NCBI RefSeq assembly: GCF_013359935.1
Contig: NZ_JABMCB010000202.1
Location: 682,001 to 746,000 of the forward strand
Origin: Paenibacillus xylanilyticus
GTDB taxonomy: Bacteria; Bacillota; Bacilli; Paenibacillales; Paenibacillaceae
DNA: 64,000 nucleotides
Reading direction: 5' to 3'
Below are positions 43,611-53,195 of this stretch, in pieces. The number at the start of each line of letters is the position of its first letter. The stretch's first letter is position 1. Under the pieces are notes generated by a model. It worked only from the letters and a program-made list of their open reading frames with translations, made no database searches and was not told the DNA's origin. The position numbers were made by a program, and so were the translations under genes.

Positions 43611-44612
43611 CTACTCGTTTAAACATAGCTTAATCAAATCATCGATATGAGCCGTCGCCAAACATTCCACGGCGTCTGCGGCACCGTAATAAATCTTCAC
43701 TTCGCCATCTTCTTCTAAAATCATACCGCCAGGGAAAATCACGTTGTTGCGAAATCCTCCATGGGTTTCGTAAGGAACCTCTGGTGCAAGTAGAGGTTCT
43801 CTAGACATACCGATGATTTTTTTCGGATTATTCAAATCAAGCAGCATTAAGCCGGCTGTATACCGTTTTTTCCAGGAGGATTCCCATCCGTTCTTGCCTC
43901 TTGCAGGATCTAGATCTACGGCGTGGAAGGTGGTAAGCCATCCCTGCTTCGTCTTGATCGGTGGCGCAGCAGGACCTATCTTGTCATTGGCGAAAGGGAC
44001 GTCTTCCACAGCCAGGAGCAGGTCGGAATTCCCCCAGTATTTCAGATCTGGCGATTCCGATATCCATGTATCAAACCGATCCTTTCCCCCTCGGCTGTAA
44101 ACCGTAAATGGTCGCTCAAGTCGTATATAGTTACCACCAATCTTCTCGGGAAACAGCACCATGTTACGCAAGTCAGGCGTTGACAGACTGAGTATTTCAA
44201 AGTGTTCAAAATCGTCTGTAACTGCAACGCCTCCGCGTATACCATGTTGTGTATCCACGGCAAAACACATATAACAGCGACCGCCGAGCACAGTAAGCCT
44301 TGGGTCATATGCACGTATCATCTCTTGGTCATGCAGCTTAAAGCACGCCTTCGGTTGTACTTCCCAGTTGATCCCATCGTCGCTAAACGCGATTCCTAGG
44401 TCCGTGGTGTGGTGGGGCTCAAGAATCTGCTGCTCTGCGCAGCCGTAGTCATTGCGAAACACCATGACATATTTCCCATTGAATTTGGTTACTCCAGCAT
44501 TAAACACGAGCGCAGTCGGGTATGGAATGCGAGACGCATCCAGAATCGGGTTATCCGGATGTCGCCTAATGACGGAACTTGAGACAAGATTTCCAATCTG
44601 AAGCGAATTCAT
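43611..44612 (-). CDS. GH130-family glycosidase or glycoside phosphorylase
   Basis: A 333-residue cytosolic five-bladed propeller. GH130 features are the opening IRRHPDNPILDASRIPYPT, NAGVTKFNGKYVMVFRND, RAYDPRLTVLGGRCYMCFAVD and GPAAPPIKTKQGWLTTFH, with the ending VIFPGGMILEEDGEVKIYYG. Most members are phosphorylases acting on beta-mannosides; some are hydrolases. GGGAGGTTCATGCC precedes the ATG at 44612. It is 36 bp behind the second permease gene, in one row with GH106 and GH28-like genes, so it probably handles the same imported oligosaccharide. Confidence 0.88.
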   Translation of the reverse strand: MNSLQIGNLVSSSVIRRHPDNPILDASRIPYPTALVFNAGVTKFNGKYVMVFRNDYGCAEQQILEPHHTTDLGIAFSDDGINWEVQPKACFKLHDQEMIRAYDPRLTVLGGRCYMCFAVDTQHGIRGGVAVTDDFEHFEILSLSTPDLRNMVLFPEKIGGNYIRLERPFTVYSRGGKDRFDTWISESPDLKYWGNSDLLLAVEDVPFANDKIGPAAPPIKTKQGWLTTFHAVDLDPARGKNGWESSWKKRYTAGLMLLDLNNPKKIIGMSREPLLAPEVPYETHGGFRNNVIFPGGMILEEDGEVKIYYGAADAVECLATAHIDDLIKLCLNE

Positions 44613-44647
44613 GGCATGAACCTCCCAGTTTTATCGATAGAGTGCCG

Positions 44648-45475
44648 TTAGCCCTTTAAAGAGCCGGCGGTCATCTGCATGAAGGATTTGTTAGCAAAGA
44701 TATAAGCAATAAGAATCGGAAGAATGGAGAGGCACGCTCCAGCCATCATGAAGTGAGTCTGTGAAGCAGCGGCGACACCGTATTTTAGATTGGCCAGGCC
44801 AACAGTCAACGTCTGCAATTCGGGTTTGCTGAGCGTAAACACAAACGGGAGCAGATATTCATTCCATGCACCCCGAAAAGCAAACAACGCACAAACGCCA
44901 AGGCCTGGTGTCAGCAAAGGAATGATAATTCTCCAGAACGTTCTGCCGGGCGAGCACCCGTCGATCCGGGCAGCTTCATCCAATTCCCTGGGAATCCCCT
45001 TCATAAAACTAAGCAGAATGAAAAATGCTGAAGCATGGGCGCTAATCAAAATCAGAATGACCCCCCACAGCGAATTATGCAAATGAAGCTTAACCATGAG
45101 ATCGAATTGGGGGCGCAGCACTACAGCGCCGATAGCCACAAACATCGTAAATGCCTGAAGGCCTACGTACACCTTTTTACCGATAAAATCCATCCGATCT
45201 ACAACGTATGCTGCCATGGAGGCCACCAACAATGTTCCGAGCGTTGAGGCACTGGCAACGAATAGGCTATTCAGCGTATACGTAGAGAAATTCGCCTGTT
45301 CCCAAGCTTCAATATAGTTTGAGAACTGCCAAACGGCTGGCAGAAATGTGGCCCCGGCGGTAAGTTCAGCATTGGTTTTAAAAGAACCGAGGAGGGTGAT
45401 CACCACAGGGAACAATGTCTGGAAAGCGACGACTAACAGAAACGTCCATAGTATAGTATTCCAGGCGATTTTCAT
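44648..45475 (-). CDS. Carbohydrate ABC transporter permease (MalG-type)
   Basis: A 275-residue inner-membrane protein with six segments and an EAA loop (DEAARIDGCSPGRTFWRIIIPLLTPG). AAGGAGGAAACGTTC precedes the ATG. Paired with the next permease it forms the channel of a CUT1 importer for which no ATPase is encoded here. It lies 13 bp behind its partner gene. Confidence 0.93.
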   Translation of the reverse strand: MKIAWNTILWTFLLVVAFQTLFPVVITLLGSFKTNAELTAGATFLPAVWQFSNYIEAWEQANFSTYTLNSLFVASASTLGTLLVASMAAYVVDRMDFIGKKVYVGLQAFTMFVAIGAVVLRPQFDLMVKLHLHNSLWGVILILISAHASAFFILLSFMKGIPRELDEAARIDGCSPGRTFWRIIIPLLTPGLGVCALFAFRGAWNEYLLPFVFTLSKPELQTLTVGLANLKYGVAAASQTHFMMAGACLSILPILIAYIFANKSFMQMTAGSLKG

Positions 45476-45488
45476 GAACGTTTCCTCC

Positions 45489-46391
45489 TTAATCGTTTTG
45501 ACTCATTCTTTTTGAGCCATAGAAGTAAAGTATCGTAATCAAGCCGACGATTACTGCCGTAATAAAAGCTACTGCACTACCATAGCCAAACTCCTGAATT
45601 TGCGTGGCTGCTGCCGAGCCAGCTGGTGGAAAAAATAATTTATACACATATAAGAACATGACATTGGTTTCTCCAATCGGGCCGCCATCGGTCATCACCA
45701 TGATACTCTCATAGCCTTTTAGTGCATTGATAATGGCTAGCATGATAATCATCTGCATGACAGGCCCCAGCATTGGAATAGTGATATATCGGAATTGCTG
45801 AAATTTGTTGGCCCCATCTAATGCAGAGCTTTCGTAAACATCTTGAGGAATGTTTTGGAGTCCCGCCAAAAATAACAGCATGTAATTTCCAATCGCTCCC
45901 CATACCGCTACAATAATGACCGTCAGCATCGCATAATCCACGCCAAGCCAATCAATGGCATTCCGGATGAAATGATATTTCATCAAAAACTGATTGAGTA
46001 TGCCGTTATAGGAATTAAAAATCGTAAAAAACACGACTGCCATTACGGCTGTACTTATGATTGTTGGCATAAAGAAAATGGCTCTAAGCAAGTTTCTGCC
46101 TTTGATATTCCAATTCAGAATAACGGCTAGTATTAAAGCAAGTGGAATGGATATCAGGAGTTTACCACCCGCATAAATGAACGTGTTCGCTACAGATTCC
46201 CAAAATTGATGATCCCTCATGGCACGCTCAAAATTGGCCAACCCAATGAATCTCTCGGTGCCATATCCTTTATAATCGTAAAACATATATCTCATAGCCC
46301 ATATCATCGGGTAAATGCCTAGAACTATGGTCAGAATAAAGCTCGGCATCAGAAAGCTGTATGAAAAAGCGGCATTCTTCGCTTTATTCAT
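45489..46391 (-). CDS. Carbohydrate ABC transporter permease (MalF/UgpA-type)
   Basis: A 300-residue membrane protein with six segments; the EAA loop reads YESSALDGANKFQQFRYITIPMLGP. The first segment (PSFILTIVLGIYPMIWAM) and YDYKGYGTERFIGLANFERAM fit the UgpA group. It is 68 bp behind the binding-protein gene and makes the heterodimeric channel with the MalG-type partner. Confidence 0.93.
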   Translation of the reverse strand: MNKAKNAAFSYSFLMPSFILTIVLGIYPMIWAMRYMFYDYKGYGTERFIGLANFERAMRDHQFWESVANTFIYAGGKLLISIPLALILAVILNWNIKGRNLLRAIFFMPTIISTAVMAVVFFTIFNSYNGILNQFLMKYHFIRNAIDWLGVDYAMLTVIIVAVWGAIGNYMLLFLAGLQNIPQDVYESSALDGANKFQQFRYITIPMLGPVMQMIIMLAIINALKGYESIMVMTDGGPIGETNVMFLYVYKLFFPPAGSAAATQIQEFGYGSAVAFITAVIVGLITILYFYGSKRMSQND

Positions 46392-46459
46392 ATCCTCTCA
46401 ACTCCTTGTATCTCTTAGCATTTGGGAAAGGATGGAATAAATCCATCCCGTGATAACAT

Positions 46460-47830
46460 CTACTTGGCGTACTTTCCAGCAAGATCGAGAGGATTAAAAT
46501 CAGCCATTGGCTCTGCCTTCACTTCCCCGTTTGCGATGGCTGCATCTAGAGCGGCATTATACCGTGTATTTAAATCGTTTATGATGTTATCCAGGTCACC
46601 ACCACTAAGCATATATGTGAAGAAGGCATCGTCTGATTTTATGCCTTGAACGGGTACTGCCGGATAAACCGGCCACACACCGTCGTACTGGTTGGGCAGA
46701 AACCCGTCAATGCCTTTCACTTCAGGCTTCGCAGCAACCGCACTAACTGCAGGAACCATCGATATTCCAAACCCTTTTTCCTGGTACTGCTGAAGGATGG
46801 ATTCGTCGTACATGTAGGTTAGGAATTTCCATGCCGCTTCTTTGTGCTCCGACTCTGAGCTGATGGCTAGCCACTGTCCACCCAAGAAGCCCGATGCCCC
46901 ATTGAACTGACCATCGATGGATGGAACGGGTGCCGCAGCCCAGTCAATCTTCGCCGGAAATTGGGATTGATAGACTCCAGCTTCAGCGGAAAAGGATAAA
47001 TACATGCCGATTTTCCCTTCCGCGAACTGAGCACGCAGCGGATCTATATCAAGTGATTCGACGCCTGGCAGCATACTGCCATCGTCTTTTATTTTTTTGA
47101 AAGCCTCGATAATGGGTTTAAAACCACTAAAGTCATAACGGGCTGTCTTAAAGTCATATCCAAAGCCTCCGTATCCACTCACCTCTGCAATCACTCGTGC
47201 GGAACGCCCGAAAGCACTCGAGGGGCTCTTGAAATTTTGAGCGAACCCGTAGGTTCCGTTAGCCTTACCCACTTCAGTTAATTTCTTGGCAGTTTCGACG
47301 AGCTCATCCAATGTGGTGGGCGGTGTTTCTATACCCGCTTTGGCGAAAAGCTCTTTATTATAGATCAGGCGCATCGTTGTGCCGTAGTTCGGCAGGCTGT
47401 AGCGTTTACCCTCAAAACTGTTCAGATCCTCCATGATCGGGAACTTATCCTTCATTTCGTCCGTCAGAAACTCGTCGATCGGAGCAAGAAACCCTTTTTT
47501 ATAGAAAGTCTGTATGGTATTCTCCTTCACGCGAATAACATCCGGCGGCTCGGAGGTCTGGTAGGACATATCCAGCGCTTGATCGAAGTCGTCTCCCTTG
47601 ATGACCAGTTCTACCTCAATATTGTCCTTGTTCGTTTGGTTGAATGTATCGACGGTCTCTTTGACAAATTCAGAATCATGACGATCGCCAGTCCAATACG
47701 TGATCTTCGTCTTGGCATTGCTGTCAGACTGCGCTCCTTCCTCCGAAGGGCTTGGGCTGCCACAAGCTGCGAGACTCCCCATAAACATCAAAAACGTCGC
47801 GGATAAGAGCAATTTCTTGCTGATCTTCAT
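46460..47830 (-). CDS. Extracellular solute-binding lipoprotein (CUT1 family 1)
   Basis: A 456-residue lipoprotein. The signal peptide has a lipobox SLAAC, and the linker GSPSPSEEGAQSDSNA leads into the binding fold (TKITYWTGDRHDSEFVKETV, GKIGMYLSFSAEAGVYQSQF). It should capture an oligosaccharide, inferred from the GH106/GH28-like enzymes to be rhamnose-containing. AAAGGAGGTAACATGG precedes the ATG at 47830. It is the first gene of the transport/hydrolase row and is 180 bp from the two-component genes. Confidence 0.92.
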   Translation of the reverse strand: MKISKKLLLSATFLMFMGSLAACGSPSPSEEGAQSDSNAKTKITYWTGDRHDSEFVKETVDTFNQTNKDNIEVELVIKGDDFDQALDMSYQTSEPPDVIRVKENTIQTFYKKGFLAPIDEFLTDEMKDKFPIMEDLNSFEGKRYSLPNYGTTMRLIYNKELFAKAGIETPPTTLDELVETAKKLTEVGKANGTYGFAQNFKSPSSAFGRSARVIAEVSGYGGFGYDFKTARYDFSGFKPIIEAFKKIKDDGSMLPGVESLDIDPLRAQFAEGKIGMYLSFSAEAGVYQSQFPAKIDWAAAPVPSIDGQFNGASGFLGGQWLAISSESEHKEAAWKFLTYMYDESILQQYQEKGFGISMVPAVSAVAAKPEVKGIDGFLPNQYDGVWPVYPAVPVQGIKSDDAFFTYMLSGGDLDNIINDLNTRYNAALDAAIANGEVKAEPMADFNPLDLAGKYAK

Positions 47831-47954
47831 CCATGTTACCTCCTTTTTATCTACAAAACCTCGTTTCTATCTCTCAGTATAAGGGGCACTTCTCGCTTGC
47901 ATAATGAGGGTAACCACACATCGAGGGCAGGTATTCAATGAAAATGCTTCCTTC

Positions 47955-47996
47955 AAAAAAAGCCCTGCATCCAAACAAAGCTCGGAAACAAGGCTT
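47955..47996 (-). terminator. Possible terminator behind the two-component genes
   Basis: AAGCC...GGGCTT with a long loop, then TTTTTTT on the minus strand. The stem is short, so this is a weak call. Confidence 0.4.
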
Positions 47997-48012
47997 ATCT
48001 GTATAATGATTC

Positions 48013-49656
48013 TTAGTCCAGCAGATCCGTATGTGTACTAACTTTTCCGGTACTGTACAACTTGAACTCGGATGGTGTCATGTTGGTATGCTTCTTAAAA
48101 ATTTCGCTGAAGTAGCGTCGATGCTCGTACCCAAGCCTTTGAGCAATCTCCTGTACCTGATAATCATCGATCAGCATCTCTTTGGCTTGTTCCATCCGCT
48201 GGTGAATCACGAATTGCTGAAAGGATATGTTCAGTACTTTTTTAAAAAGATTCGAGAAATAGCCAGGACTAATATTGAACTGCTTAGCGCAAACATCTAA
48301 GGTCAAGTTGGTATGCAAATGTGTACAGATATAATCTTTTGCCTGATATATCAATCTCGTCGATTCGTCTGTGCGCTCCTGTTCAATCCATGAACAAGCT
48401 TCAAGGCATATTTCCTTCACCGCATCCCTCAACATCTGGAACGAAACAAGTCCTGAACGCTTCACTGCATTCCATTGTTCTTCCAGTCTTTTCACCCGTT
48501 CTTGAGGGAATTGCTCCGACATAACCCTACAGATCTTGGATGACAGCTCATAACTTAAATGCTCGACCTGCTGAGGTTTGGGCAGTGGATCACGCTGCAA
48601 CATCTCATTGAAGATTTGCTCCAGAATCAGCTGACACTTTTCGTGATGCCCGGCGCGTAAGGCGAACAGCAGCTCTTGTTCTGTTGAAGCCGTGTAGTTC
48701 AGGAGAGTTTTCTCATTCTCCGTAGTACGCACATAATTGTTTACACCATCGGTATAGAAATGATACTCGAGTGCATTCATAGCCTGTTGATACGAGTCAG
48801 GTAATTCATCTATAGATGGAACACACCTACCAATCCCGATTGAAATGGTTGAATGCGTAAATTGGTACATATTCATTCGACATGCTTCTGAAATTTGTTC
48901 GGCCATCTTCATATCCTTGCAATGAATCAGGCAGACAAACCGATTTAATGCTTCACTAAAAACGACGCCACGGGTGAAACTGCTTATCGTTTCCTCCAGA
49001 ATATTTCGGAGGCTGAAACGGATTAGTTCTACTTCTCGTGCAGGCTGCTGTTTATATTTGTCCATGAAGCGATCCAGTTCCACGATAAAGAGACTGAAAT
49101 CCTTGGAATCAAGCTGAATTCCAAGTGTTTGCCATCTTAGATATGCAGTAGTCGGATTTGTGCGATGATGGATCACCAGTGACAAGTATTCCTGCTGCAA
49201 AACCGGCAAGCTCTTGATCATATTCTGCTTCAGTTCCATGACTTCTCTCTGCTCCTGCCATTCTTCTAGATAAGCCGCCTTTGCCTTTAATACAATTTGT
49301 ATGACCTCGTCAATGGAAAAGGGTTTTTTAACGAAATCAAATGCACCTAAACGAATGGCCTGTCTTGTAAAAGAAAAATCCGTATACGCGCTCAGAATCA
49401 CAATTTTCGTTGAGGGAGAATTTTCAAGAATTTCTTGAGTCATGGCTAGCCCATCCTTTTTAGGCATGCGGATGTCCGTGAGGACAATTTCTGGTTTCTT
49501 TTCCTTGACCAGGCGAAGCCCCTCCTCCCCATCCAGCGCCATACCAACAACCTCTATATGATGTTCGTTCCATGGCGGCTTCTTGGCAATCATATCAACC
49601 ACGCTTCGAATGTCATCAATGATGCATAATTTAATCATTGGCCCATCCTTTGTCAT
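48013..49656 (-). CDS. YesN-type response regulator with AraC DNA-binding domain
   Basis: A 547-residue regulator. Residues 7-125 are the receiver (acidic DD, phospho-Asp in IVLTDIRMPKKDG, Lys in DFVKKPFSID). The last 100 residues are the AraC domain (LTLDVCAKQFNISPGYFSNLF and QEIAQRLGYEHRRYFSEIF). The central part of roughly 310 residues resembles the long linker of YesN-type regulators. ATG 49656 is backed by GGGGAGGTTGTAGC and overlaps the kinase stop in an ATGA arrangement; an internal ATG at 49638 is less likely. It should activate the importer and glycosidase genes downstream. Confidence 0.93.
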   Translation of the reverse strand: MTKDGPMIKLCIIDDIRSVVDMIAKKPPWNEHHIEVVGMALDGEEGLRLVKEKKPEIVLTDIRMPKKDGLAMTQEILENSPSTKIVILSAYTDFSFTRQAIRLGAFDFVKKPFSIDEVIQIVLKAKAAYLEEWQEQREVMELKQNMIKSLPVLQQEYLSLVIHHRTNPTTAYLRWQTLGIQLDSKDFSLFIVELDRFMDKYKQQPAREVELIRFSLRNILEETISSFTRGVVFSEALNRFVCLIHCKDMKMAEQISEACRMNMYQFTHSTISIGIGRCVPSIDELPDSYQQAMNALEYHFYTDGVNNYVRTTENEKTLLNYTASTEQELLFALRAGHHEKCQLILEQIFNEMLQRDPLPKPQQVEHLSYELSSKICRVMSEQFPQERVKRLEEQWNAVKRSGLVSFQMLRDAVKEICLEACSWIEQERTDESTRLIYQAKDYICTHLHTNLTLDVCAKQFNISPGYFSNLFKKVLNISFQQFVIHQRMEQAKEMLIDDYQVQEIAQRLGYEHRRYFSEIFKKHTNMTPSEFKLYSTGKVSTHTDLLD

Positions 49657-51455
49657 GCTACAACCTCCCCTTCGCTAATCGGTATCCATATTTCCGTTCT
49701 TGATCCTTTGCCAGGAAGGCTGGTCAGTTCGATTCCGGCTTCTTCGCCGTAAAAGAGGTTGAGCCGATTTACAATATTATTCAAGGCATACCCTTTCTTC
49801 GAGACTGGCGGTTGTCGCATCCCCTCCGTCACTTTTTCAACATCCATGCCGATCCCATTATCCTCAAAACACAAGTGAAGCACATGGACCTGCCTGGTGA
49901 TTATCAGGTCGATCCTACCTCCTGAGTTCATGTCCTTAAATCCATGCTGAATACTGTTTTCCACAATTGGCTGTAGTAATATTTTTGGTAAAAGGCAGGT
50001 TAGCAACGAATCATCCGTTACGGTAACGTTAAACTCAAACCGTCCTTCATAACATTTTTGTTGGATCAGGCAGTACTGTTTCACATGTTGAATCTCATCC
50101 TCCAGTGTGTTCCAGTCTTTGCCCCCGCTCAGTCCGATTTGAAACATTGAAGACAAGGATAAAATCATTTCATTGACCTCATCGTTTTCTCCTAATACCG
50201 ATTTGCAATAGATGGTGTTTAGCGTGTTGTACAAAAAGTGCGGTTCCATCTGTGCGGTTAACGCTCGCATTTCTGCTTTTCTTTTTCCGGATTCGCTCAG
50301 TCTTACATCATCGATGAGCCGATTGATTTCATCCAGCATCCGGTTAAACTGATATCCCACCTGTGCAACTTCGTCGGTAGAACGACTTGCAAAGCGTACA
50401 TTCAGACGGTTGTCTTCGACCTCCCGCATAAGCCGCTGCAATTTATATAACGGATTCAGCAGTATCGCGGTCAACTTCGTGGATAGAAGCCAGGTAAGAA
50501 GGAGAAAGAAAAGCATAATTAAAATGGTAGTTCGTTTGACCCCGTTCATTTGCTCAAGCAGCTTATCCTTCTGCTGTATACCGAACAGGCTCCAATGGTT
50601 AACGATGGCCGATCTGGTGTAGTTCACCAGATAATCGGTTTCGTCAAAATGATGAAAAAAAGAATCTTGTGTATCTTCGGAAACATTATTTAATAGCAGC
50701 TTATCTTTCATAAGATTGTGGCTGGAGGACCATGCGGTTCGGATCACTTCCTCCCCTTTCAAATCAATGACAAAGTAGTCGCTGTCATCATTTGAAGAAT
50801 GTTTGTTAACGGTGCCGATTAGCCCGCTTTCATTCACGTTCACCACAATAAATACGTTGGTATTCGAAACGTTATCTAGCGTTCCGTTCGTCACAAAGGA
50901 CAGCGTACGACTGTTCCCGGTAAAAAACTTGTCGGTGTGCCCCTTGATCCAGACTCCCCCATAGTTCTCTTTTACGTCGTAATACATGCTGGATTCATAA
51001 AAGGATTGTGTCTGGGAACGGCGCTGCGACATTGGATAAAAGTCCCCAATCGGCGTGGCAATGAGAATGCTTTCGATCAAAGGTTCGTTGAAAGACACCT
51101 GCGAAAATACATATTGAAGCTCGGACAAATGCACATAATAATTGGAGATGTCATTACTCTGCACATCCAGCATCATATCCTTAAATGCGTAACTGAACAT
51201 AAGGGAACGAACGGAATTGGAGATTCCAGACAGTTTATCGTCCAGAATCTGGGTCGTTTTGTTCACGGTCTCTTGGCTGGATTCAAATGCATTCTTTTGA
51301 AGCTCCTTCGATGCAATCCAATAGCTTGTCATGCCTACCGCTCCAATTGCAAGCGTTATCATAACCATGAATGACAAACGAACTCTTTGTTTGAAAGAGA
51401 TACCGTGAAGCCATCGGCTAAGTTTTCCACGTTTCAACTGAAGTCGTCTTATCAA
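49653..51455 (-). CDS. YesM-type sensor histidine kinase
   Basis: A 600-residue membrane kinase with transmembrane segments near 29-52 and 310-330 around an extracellular sensor of about 260 residues. A HAMP linker (RSTDEVAQVGYQFNRMLDEI) leads to the phosphoacceptor block LTAQMEPHFLYNTLNTI, and the ATPase part has QPIVENSIQHG and FEDNGIGMD. The TTG at 51455 has AGGAGAGG eleven bases upstream and is the only suitable start. It pairs with the following regulator, and probably senses oligosaccharides of the GH106/GH28 substrate. Confidence 0.92.
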   Translation of the reverse strand: MIRRLQLKRGKLSRWLHGISFKQRVRLSFMVMITLAIGAVGMTSYWIASKELQKNAFESSQETVNKTTQILDDKLSGISNSVRSLMFSYAFKDMMLDVQSNDISNYYVHLSELQYVFSQVSFNEPLIESILIATPIGDFYPMSQRRSQTQSFYESSMYYDVKENYGGVWIKGHTDKFFTGNSRTLSFVTNGTLDNVSNTNVFIVVNVNESGLIGTVNKHSSNDDSDYFVIDLKGEEVIRTAWSSSHNLMKDKLLLNNVSEDTQDSFFHHFDETDYLVNYTRSAIVNHWSLFGIQQKDKLLEQMNGVKRTTILIMLFFLLLTWLLSTKLTAILLNPLYKLQRLMREVEDNRLNVRFASRSTDEVAQVGYQFNRMLDEINRLIDDVRLSESGKRKAEMRALTAQMEPHFLYNTLNTIYCKSVLGENDEVNEMILSLSSMFQIGLSGGKDWNTLEDEIQHVKQYCLIQQKCYEGRFEFNVTVTDDSLLTCLLPKILLQPIVENSIQHGFKDMNSGGRIDLIITRQVHVLHLCFEDNGIGMDVEKVTEGMRQPPVSKKGYALNNIVNRLNLFYGEEAGIELTSLPGKGSRTEIWIPISEGEVVA

Positions 51456-51645
51456 ACTTCATCAACCTCTCCTGAAATCCAGACTTTACCCTTGAATTTA
51501 ACAAACCTATTCGCGGAATATTGTACAACAGATTATCCATTTAGCAACAGGTTATTCGTTTCCGAAAATTCAATTCTTGTTAAGATGGCGTTTGGCCATT
51601 TTATTGGAAACGATGACGAGAAGCGCTGCCGTGAGTGCATTAAAC

Positions 51646-51677
51646 AAAAAAAGTCGCTAGTTTAGCGACTTTGAATG
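51646..51677 (-). terminator. Terminator of the sugar acetyltransferase gene, member of the hairpin family
   Basis: AGTCGCTA-GTT-TAGCGACT, a perfect eight-base-pair stem, with TTTTTT on the minus strand and the family tail TTGAATGGG on the other side. Confidence 0.75.
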
Positions 51678-51712
51678 GGTGATTCTTTTTTGAAAAATGC
51701 CAACCCTATCGG

Positions 51713-52279
51713 TTATTCCTCTATGGTTTTTATCACTTTTGCCGGTATACCAGCCACAATCGTGTTGTCAGGCACATCTTTTGTGACTACGGCCCCTGCG
51801 GATACAATGGAATTCTCACCGACGGTTACACCCGGCATAATGGTTGCTGCAATGCCAATCCAGGCTCTTTTTTTGATGACGATGGGAGTTGAAACGGTGG
51901 ATCTCCTTTGGGATGGTGAGATTGGATGATTAATGGTGACAAGATTGACTTTGGGAGCAATCAACACATGATCTTCAATGGTTATGCCACCTCGATCCAT
52001 AAACGTGCAGCCCTGGTTGATAAATACTTCTTTTCCCACTCGGATGTTTTGACCATAATCGGTGTAGAACGGTGGCAGCAGTTCAAACGTTTCATCCACT
52101 TGTTCTCCCGTTAACTGGCTAAATAAATCCCTAACTTTATTGGTGTTATGGTACCCCGTATTTAATTCTGCAATTAGCTTTTGTGCACGTTCAATAGCTT
52201 CGGCAATTTTATAAAACTCAGGGTCACTGATTGAAATGATTTCTCCTGAACGATCTCTCTCAAAGATATCTTTGCTCAT
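51713..52279 (-). CDS. Maltose/galactoside O-acetyltransferase-like protein
   Basis: A 188-residue enzyme of the hexapeptide-repeat family. Residues 8-60 are the Mac domain (a small helical hairpin), and residues 65-188 the left-handed beta-helix (GITIEDHVLIAPKVNLVTIN, WIGIAATIMPGVTVGENS). HPISPSQR holds the catalytic His of LacA/Maa-type enzymes. It should O-acetylate a sugar using acetyl-CoA, often to detoxify excess sugar. GGGAGAAACATA precedes the ATG at 52279. It stands alone next to a TetR gene. Confidence 0.9.
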   Translation of the reverse strand: MSKDIFERDRSGEIISISDPEFYKIAEAIERAQKLIAELNTGYHNTNKVRDLFSQLTGEQVDETFELLPPFYTDYGQNIRVGKEVFINQGCTFMDRGGITIEDHVLIAPKVNLVTINHPISPSQRRSTVSTPIVIKKRAWIGIAATIMPGVTVGENSIVSAGAVVTKDVPDNTIVAGIPAKVIKTIEE

Positions 52280-52439
52280 TATGTTTCTCCCTTCAACTTT
52301 CCTTTATAGAGTAGTAAGTATTTTTACCGTACCACTTCGATCTAACTCTAGGTCAACATCAATTTTGATGTACTACCCGTATAAGAACTAATATCCTTTT
52401 TTTTCGAATTTATCGATGTTCTAAATCTTCATTCAAGGA

Positions 52440-52994
52440 TTAGATAATGGTCAGGTTCCGATCTAACAAAGATCCTACCTGCTCTGCTACGACATGCGTG
52501 GGCTCGTGTAATTCACTTGTGAACCAGGCTTCTATGATTTCAACGATAGCTGCCGCAAAGAACCTAAGGAGCAATTCTTTGCTTAATCCTTGATTTATGC
52601 CTTTGGTTACATCTACTTCTCCTTCCAACTCCTCCATAACAAATTTCAGAAAATGACCCCGAAATACGGGTGCTCCTTTTTTCGTCAACAACGTTGAGAA
52701 AAACGTATAGTTCTTTTCAAAGTATTCAAACCAGATCAAATTACCCTCAGCAAATGACAATTCAGATGCTGATTCACACAACGCTCTTAGCTCATGGATA
52801 TGTTCTTCTATAAGCTTATCGAGCAAATCAAATTTATCCATGTAATGATGATATATCGTTCTCCGGCCAACATTGGCTTGATCCGATATGTCTTGGATCG
52901 TTATATGATCAAAATCCTTCTCGGTCATCAGCTGGATCAAAGCCTTTTTTATTGCTTCTTGGGACCTCAAGACTCTTCTATCCTTAACATCCAT
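52440..52994 (-). CDS. TetR/AcrR-family regulator
   Basis: A 184-residue regulator with the TetR helix-turn-helix (LIQLMTEKDFDHITIQDISDQ, ANVGRRTIYHHYMDKFDLLD) and a TetR_C-like second domain. It is divergent from the carboxymuconolactone-decarboxylase/cupin genes. Two palindromes lie in the 201-bp space between them, one of them right behind a promoter for the divergent genes, so it probably represses those genes. Confidence 0.9.
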   Translation of the reverse strand: MDVKDRRVLRSQEAIKKALIQLMTEKDFDHITIQDISDQANVGRRTIYHHYMDKFDLLDKLIEEHIHELRALCESASELSFAEGNLIWFEYFEKNYTFFSTLLTKKGAPVFRGHFLKFVMEELEGEVDVTKGINQGLSKELLLRFFAAAIVEIIEAWFTSELHEPTHVVAEQVGSLLDRNLTII

Positions 52995-53045
52995 TCGAAT
53001 TACACCTAACTTCCCTCAAGTTTTATGACACGATTTCATCAAAAT

Positions 53046-53059
53046 GTGCCAAATGGCAC
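53046..53059. promoter_or_regulatory. Palindrome GTGCCA-AA-TGGCAC, TetR operator candidate
   Basis: A perfect 6+2+6 inverted repeat 51 bases upstream of the TetR start codon, a good position for autoregulation. Confidence 0.5.
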
Positions 53060-53079
53060 GATTCCTGGTCATTTGATTA

Positions 53080-53131
53080 TTGTCGTAATTTTAATTGCGA
53101 CCTATATTATACACAGATGTGCGATATCGCA
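53080..53131 (+). promoter_or_regulatory. Promoter and operator-like palindrome of the CMD-cupin operon
   Basis: A -35 TTGTCG (53080-53085) and -10 TATATT (53103-53108) are 17 bases apart. The perfect palindrome TGCGATATCGCA (53120-53131) lies just behind the -10, where a repressor would block transcription. Confidence 0.6.
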
Positions 53132-53195
53132 TCCATACGCAAATCATCCTTGGTATATTAACCTTGGACAATGATAAGGATTAAGGAGGCGAACT

